This document shows, one piece after another, positions 59,380 to 64,000 of a stretch of DNA of 64,000 nucleotides. Origin of the DNA: Mucilaginibacter frigoritolerans (GTDB taxonomy: Bacteria > Bacteroidota > Bacteroidia > Sphingobacteriales > Sphingobacteriaceae). A model generated the notes under the pieces. That model was not told the origin of the DNA, did not search any database, and saw only the letters and a list, made by a program, of their open reading frames with translations. Numbering within the stretch: the first letter of the stretch is position 1; each line of letters begins with the position of its first letter. Made by a program: the position numbers and the translations under genes. The DNA is taken from positions 1-64,000 of the forward strand of contig NZ_VLLI01000012.1 of assembly GCF_007830615.1 (NCBI RefSeq). Reading direction: 5' to 3'.

Positions 59380-62300
59380 ATGGATCAGACTGAAAGCCGA
59401 CAGGGCCTTTACAGGCCAGAATTTGAACACGACTCTTGTGGTACCGGATTTATAACCAACATTAACGGACATAAATCTCACCAAATAATTGATAACGCGC
59501 TAACCATGTTGGAGAACATGGAACACCGCGGTGCATGCGGATGTGACCCCAAAACCGGCGATGGCGCTGGTATTTTAATTCAACTACCTCACGAATTTTT
59601 ACTGGAAGAATGCTCTAATCTGGAGATCAGTTTACCTGAGCCGGGCGAGTATGGAGTTGGGATGATATTTTTTCCGAAAGAGCCTGCGCTGAAAAAAGCA
59701 TGCCGTACTATTATAGGCAATGCTATTGAAAAGTTAGGTTTACACAAGCTTGGCTATCGCAAACTGGCGGTTAATTCGTCAGTAGTTGGCGAAACTGCCC
59801 GCAAAGCCGAGCCGGATGTTGAACAACTATTCATTTTAAGGCCACATCACCTAACTAATACTGAAGATTTTGAACGTAAGCTTTATATATTAAGGCGTTA
59901 TATTAATAAAACGGTTACCGAAACCATACCTGCTGCTGCTGAGCATTTTTACTTCACCTCGTTAAGCTGCAAAACTATTATTTACAAAGGTCAGGTAACT
60001 ACTTATCAGTTGCGTCAGTATTTTTCTGATTTAACTGATCCGCGTATTGCATCGGGTTTTGCCATGATCCACTCGCGTTTCTCAACCAATACTTTCCCAT
60101 CATGGAAACTGGCTCAGCCTTTCCGCTTAATTGCGCATAATGGTGAGATCAATACCCTTACAGGAAACTTAAACTGGTTTTATTCAGGTTTAAAATCGTA
60201 CGCTTCATCCTACTTTACTCAGGATGAAATGGAAATGCTGTTACCTGTTATTGATAACAATCAATCAGACTCAGCATGCTTGGATAACATTATAGAAATT
60301 TTATTGCACAGTGGCCGTTCGTTACCACACGTAATGATGATGCTGATACCTGAAGCATGGGATGGCAATGAGCAAATGGATCCTATAAAAAAGGCATTCT
60401 ACGAGTTCCATGCCACCTTAACTGAGCCATGGGATGGGCCTGCTGCAATTACCTTTACTGATGGTAAATTAGTAGGTGCTTTGCTGGATCGTAACGGACT
60501 ACGCCCACTACGTTTTGTAATTACCAACGACGGCCGCGTTATTGCAGCTTCAGAAGCCGGTGTATTAAACATTGACGAAAGCCTGGTATTACGTAAAGGT
60601 CGTTTACAACCGGGTAAAATGCTATTGATTGATACCGAAAAAGGTAAAATCATTACTGACAACGAAATTAAACACCAGATAGCATCACGTCAACCTTATG
60701 GTCGCTGGCTGGAAAATTATAAAATCCGTTTAGGTGAACTGGGTGAGCCGCGTTTAGCATTTGCCAGTTTATCAGAAGATTCTGTTTTCCGTTACCAGCA
60801 GGTATTTGGTTATACCCGCGAAGATATTGACACCATTATTAAACCAATGGCGCTTGAAGGTAAAGAACCGGTTGGTTCAATGGGTACTGATGTGCCTTTG
60901 GCTATACTTTCTGATAAACCACAACATTTATCAAGCTATTTTAAACAATTTTTCGCCCAGGTTACCAACCCGCCAATCGACCCGATCCGTGAACGTTTGG
61001 TAATGAGTTTGGCTACCTTTATTGGTAATAACGGTAATTTATTGGATGAAGATAAAATGCATTGCCATTGTGTGGTATTGCAACATCCTATTCTGAAGAA
61101 CCATCAGCTTGAAAAACTAAGAAGTATTGATACAGGCATGTTCCATGCCAAAACGCTGCAGACTTATTATAATGCAGATGGAATGCCTGGCTCACTTGAA
61201 AAAGGTATTGCAAGGCTTTGTCGCTACGCAGAAGATTCTGTGGATGACGGATTTGAAGTATTGATCCTTTCTGATCGTGCTATTGATTCTGAACATGCCC
61301 CTATCCCATCGCTATTAGCTGTATCCGCGGTTCATCATCATTTAATAAAAAGCGGCCGTCGTGGTGCGGTAGGCTTAGTTGTTGAGACCGGCGATACATG
61401 GGAAGTACATCACTTTGCTTGCTTACTTGCATTTGGTGCTACAGCTATCAATCCATACCTGGCCCTGTCAACCATTGAAACATTGAAAAACAATGGCAGC
61501 CTGGAAACCAATCTGGATTTGAAAACACTACAGAAAAATTATGTTAAATCCGTTAATGATGGCTTATTGAAGATTTTCTCAAAAATGGGAATCTCTACCT
61601 TGCAGTCTTATCATGGGTCACAGGTTTTTGAAATATTAGGTATTAACCAAACCGTTGTTGACAAATACTTTACCGGTTCTGTAACTAGGATTGGAGGTTT
61701 AGGATTAGACGAAATTGCCCGCGAATCGCTTTGCAAACATAAAATAGGTTTTGGTGGTTCAAAAACAGGTGCACACTTACTACCTGAAGGTGGTATTTAC
61801 CAATGGAAACGCCGCGGCGAATCGCACTTGTTTAACCCAACAACGGTTCACTTGCTGCAACATGCTACCCGTAGCAATGATTACTCTGTTTACAAAAACT
61901 ATGCTAAAGAAATAAATGAGCAAACTGAAAAGCATTTCACCATAAGAGGATTGCTTGACTTTGCCCATCACCGTGAATCTATCAGCATTGATGAGGTTGA
62001 ACCGGCAGAAAACATCATGAAGCGTTTTGCTACAGGTGCTATGTCTTTCGGATCTATTTCTCACGAGGCGCACAGTACTATGGCTATTGCTATGAACCGT
62101 ATAGGCGGTAAAAGCAATACAGGTGAAGGTGGCGAAGACGAAATACGCTACGAACGTTTGCCTAATGGCGATTCCATGCGTTCAGCTATTAAACAGGTAG
62201 CATCAGCACGTTTCGGTGTAACTTCAAATTACCTGACCAATGCTGATGAATTGCAGATAAAAATGGCGCAAGGTGCAAAACCAGGTGAAGGTGGCCAGCT

Positions 62301-63900
62301 ACCGGGGCATAAGGTTGATGACTGGATTGCAAAAACAAGGCACTCTACACCAGGTGTTGGTTTGATATCACCTCCACCACACCATGATATTTATTCAATT
62401 GAGGATTTGGCTCAATTAATATTCGACCTTAAAAATGCTAACCGTGCTGCACGTATCAATGTGAAGTTGGTATCAAAAGCAGGTGTAGGTACCATTGCTG
62501 CCGGTGTAGCGAAAGCACATGCCGACGTAATTTTAATTGCTGGATATGATGGCGGTACAGGTGCATCACCAATCAGTTCTGTTAAGCATGCAGGTTTACC
62601 ATGGGAACTTGGTTTGGCCGAAGCACATCAAACATTGGTACGTAATAAACTGCGCAGCCGTGTGGTATTGCAAACAGACGGTCAGTTAAAAACCGGTCGC
62701 GATTTGGCTATTGCCTGTTTAATGGGAGCCGAAGAATGGGGCGTTGCTACAGCCGCATTAGTTGCAGGCGGATGTATCATGATGCGTAAATGCCATCTGA
62801 ATACCTGCCCTGTTGGTGTAGCCACTCAGGATCCTGAATTGAGAAAATTATTCTCGGGCAAGCCAGAACATGTGGTAAATCTGTTCCGCTTTATGGCCGA
62901 AGAATTACGCGAAATAATGGCTGAACTTGGTTTCCGTACCGTTAATGAAATGGTGGGTCGTGTTCAGTTCTTGAAAGTAAAAGACGGCTTAAAGAGCTGG
63001 AAGGCTAAGAAAATTGACCTTTCGGGCATCTTACACCCGGTAAATAATCCAAAAGATGTTACGCTTTACAACAGTGAAAAACAGGATCATGGAATGGATG
63101 ATATTCTTGATTGGAAATTACTGGAAGCAGCAGGACCAGCTTTAGAAGATAAAACTCCGGTATTTGCCAATTTTGATGTTAAAAACGTTGACCGTACTAT
63201 CGGCACATTGTTATCAAACGAGATCTCCAAAAAATATGGTTCAGTAGGATTGCCTGACAATACCATCAACTTTAAATTTAAAGGTTCAGCAGGGCAAAGC
63301 TTTGGTGCATTTGCTACCAAGGGATTATCTTTTGAACTGGAAGGCGAAGCCAATGACTATGTAGGTAAAGGATTATCAGGTGCTCAATTGGCCATCTATC
63401 CTTCTGAAAAAGCAACCTTTACTCCTGAAGAAAATATCATCATCGGTAACGTAGCGCTTTATGGTGCAACATCGGGCGAGGTATTTATCCGCGGTATGGC
63501 GGGCGAACGCTTTGCTGTACGTAATTCAGGCGCCACAACTGTAGTTGAAGGTATTGGAGATCATGGATGCGAGTACATGACTGGCGGCCACGCATTGATA
63601 TTAGGCGAAACAGGCAGAAACTTTGCAGCTGGTATGAGTGGCGGTATTGCCTGGGTGTACAATCCTAACCAAACATTCAGCGACAATTGCAATAAGGAAA
63701 TGGTTGATTTGGATCCTTTGTCAATTGCTGATGAAGAGCAGATTATTGCTTTATTGCACAAACATGTTCACTTAACAGGTAGTGAAGTTGCTAAGCAATT
63801 ACTAAGGGACTGGAAAAAGGTTTCCACACAATTTGTTAAGGTATATCCGAAAGAGTATAAAAAGGTTTTAGAAAAATTACAATATCAAACTATCAGCTAA
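59380..63900 (+). CDS. gltB: Glutamate synthase large subunit
   Basis: A 1506-residue enzyme that makes two glutamates from glutamine and 2-oxoglutarate (GOGAT). The glutaminase active Cys is C20 (EHDSCGTGF); the first 19 residues should be removed as a propeptide. The FMN/synthase domain includes GEGGEDEIRY and the iron-sulfur cluster cysteines in CIMMRKCHLNTCPVGVATQ. The C-terminal GXGXG beta-helix domain is complete (GATSGEVFIRGMAGERFAVRN). It overlaps gltD by one base, the usual arrangement. Confidence 0.97.
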   Translation: MDQTESRQGLYRPEFEHDSCGTGFITNINGHKSHQIIDNALTMLENMEHRGACGCDPKTGDGAGILIQLPHEFLLEECSNLEISLPEPGEYGVGMIFFPKEPALKKACRTIIGNAIEKLGLHKLGYRKLAVNSSVVGETARKAEPDVEQLFILRPHHLTNTEDFERKLYILRRYINKTVTETIPAAAEHFYFTSLSCKTIIYKGQVTTYQLRQYFSDLTDPRIASGFAMIHSRFSTNTFPSWKLAQPFRLIAHNGEINTLTGNLNWFYSGLKSYASSYFTQDEMEMLLPVIDNNQSDSACLDNIIEILLHSGRSLPHVMMMLIPEAWDGNEQMDPIKKAFYEFHATLTEPWDGPAAITFTDGKLVGALLDRNGLRPLRFVITNDGRVIAASEAGVLNIDESLVLRKGRLQPGKMLLIDTEKGKIITDNEIKHQIASRQPYGRWLENYKIRLGELGEPRLAFASLSEDSVFRYQQVFGYTREDIDTIIKPMALEGKEPVGSMGTDVPLAILSDKPQHLSSYFKQFFAQVTNPPIDPIRERLVMSLATFIGNNGNLLDEDKMHCHCVVLQHPILKNHQLEKLRSIDTGMFHAKTLQTYYNADGMPGSLEKGIARLCRYAEDSVDDGFEVLILSDRAIDSEHAPIPSLLAVSAVHHHLIKSGRRGAVGLVVETGDTWEVHHFACLLAFGATAINPYLALSTIETLKNNGSLETNLDLKTLQKNYVKSVNDGLLKIFSKMGISTLQSYHGSQVFEILGINQTVVDKYFTGSVTRIGGLGLDEIARESLCKHKIGFGGSKTGAHLLPEGGIYQWKRRGESHLFNPTTVHLLQHATRSNDYSVYKNYAKEINEQTEKHFTIRGLLDFAHHRESISIDEVEPAENIMKRFATGAMSFGSISHEAHSTMAIAMNRIGGKSNTGEGGEDEIRYERLPNGDSMRSAIKQVASARFGVTSNYLTNADELQIKMAQGAKPGEGGQLPGHKVDDWIAKTRHSTPGVGLISPPPHHDIYSIEDLAQLIFDLKNANRAARINVKLVSKAGVGTIAAGVAKAHADVILIAGYDGGTGASPISSVKHAGLPWELGLAEAHQTLVRNKLRSRVVLQTDGQLKTGRDLAIACLMGAEEWGVATAALVAGGCIMMRKCHLNTCPVGVATQDPELRKLFSGKPEHVVNLFRFMAEELREIMAELGFRTVNEMVGRVQFLKVKDGLKSWKAKKIDLSGILHPVNNPKDVTLYNSEKQDHGMDDILDWKLLEAAGPALEDKTPVFANFDVKNVDRTIGTLLSNEISKKYGSVGLPDNTINFKFKGSAGQSFGAFATKGLSFELEGEANDYVGKGLSGAQLAIYPSEKATFTPEENIIIGNVALYGATSGEVFIRGMAGERFAVRNSGATTVVEGIGDHGCEYMTGGHALILGETGRNFAAGMSGGIAWVYNPNQTFSDNCNKEMVDLDPLSIADEEQIIALLHKHVHLTGSEVAKQLLRDWKKVSTQFVKVYPKEYKKVLEKLQYQTIS

Positions 63901-64000
63901 TGGGAAAACCAACAGGATTTCAGGAATTTAACAGAGAGCTTCCCGAAAAAACACCGGCTGCCGAACGCGTAAAAGATTATAAAGAATTTGTTCATCCATA
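63900..64000 (+). CDS. gltD: Glutamate synthase small subunit, N-terminal fragment (runs off the right edge)
   Basis: The ATG shares its A with the gltB stop codon (TAATG). The 33 visible residues, MGKPTGFQEFNRE then LPEKTPAAERVKDYKEF, match the N-terminus of GltD, which supplies electrons from NAD(P)H to GltB. Only the first part is seen, so the cofactor motifs cannot be checked. Confidence 0.9.
   Translation, partial: MGKPTGFQEFNRELPEKTPAAERVKDYKEFVHP

Noticed and set aside
1..64000. Defence system, prophage, secondary-metabolite or secretion gene cluster
   Set aside because: No restriction, CRISPR, toxin-antitoxin, integrase, phage structural or biosynthetic genes were recognised anywhere in the window.

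Overview
The window looks like chromosomal DNA from a Bacteroidota of the Sphingobacteriaceae type (Mucilaginibacter or Pedobacter-like; genus is inference). The signs are carboxypeptidase-regulatory/TonB receptors, a GLPGLI-type protein, GIN, DUF6600 and MG2-plug proteins, a type III glutamine synthetase, almost no Shine-Dalgarno sequences, and promoters fitting the Bacteroidetes consensus TTTG-N19-21-TAnnTTTG. It holds about 50 supportable protein genes, one tRNA (His, GTG), about ten hairpin terminators and several operator candidates. There are no rRNA genes, CRISPR arrays, prophages or recognisable defence islands.

Region by region. (1) 1-6090: the tail of an IS1182-like transposase, then a metal cassette: an MntR-type regulator (minus strand) divergent from a TonB receptor - second DtxR-like regulator - MntH operon. 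A shared repeat pair lies at both edges of the cassette. (2) 6091-9667: an outer-membrane beta-barrel protein with a GLPGMI-motif partner. (3) 9849-15691: small regulators with their targets: an ArsR/AHSA1/secreted protein/DUF1801 run, AraC next to an alpha/beta hydrolase, and HxlR divergent from a zinc-free MDR oxidoreductase. (4) 16039-21355: YceI, a lipoprotein, a haem-binding/cytochrome P460 protein, a GIN protein and a histidine kinase/response regulator pair, with phased TGTTAAC half-sites between them. (5) 21424-30643: tRNA-His, CopA, RNase HI, then a tight minus-strand run purL-VOC-trmN6-membrane protein-phosphodiesterase-fbp, preceded by a TonB-type energiser. (6) 30813-40180: a nitrogen block (porin, Amt, type III glutamine synthetase), a ClC channel and purM. 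(7) 40251-58923: a large Oar-like receptor, lpdA, an RNA methyltransferase, galK, an aldo/keto reductase, a repeat-rich DUF6600 lipoprotein, an MG2/plug protein, a CHAD-CYTH pair and an unusual membrane protein with a carbohydrate-binding-like C-terminus. (8) 59380-64000: gltB and the start of gltD.

Functional threads: Amt, glutamine synthetase III and GltBD together form the ammonium uptake and assimilation route. purL and purM are both de novo purine genes. The metal cassette suggests energised outer-membrane manganese uptake, and its second regulator has lost the residues that normally bind the activating metal. This cassette and the phased TGTTAAC arrays are the best candidates for something not yet described.
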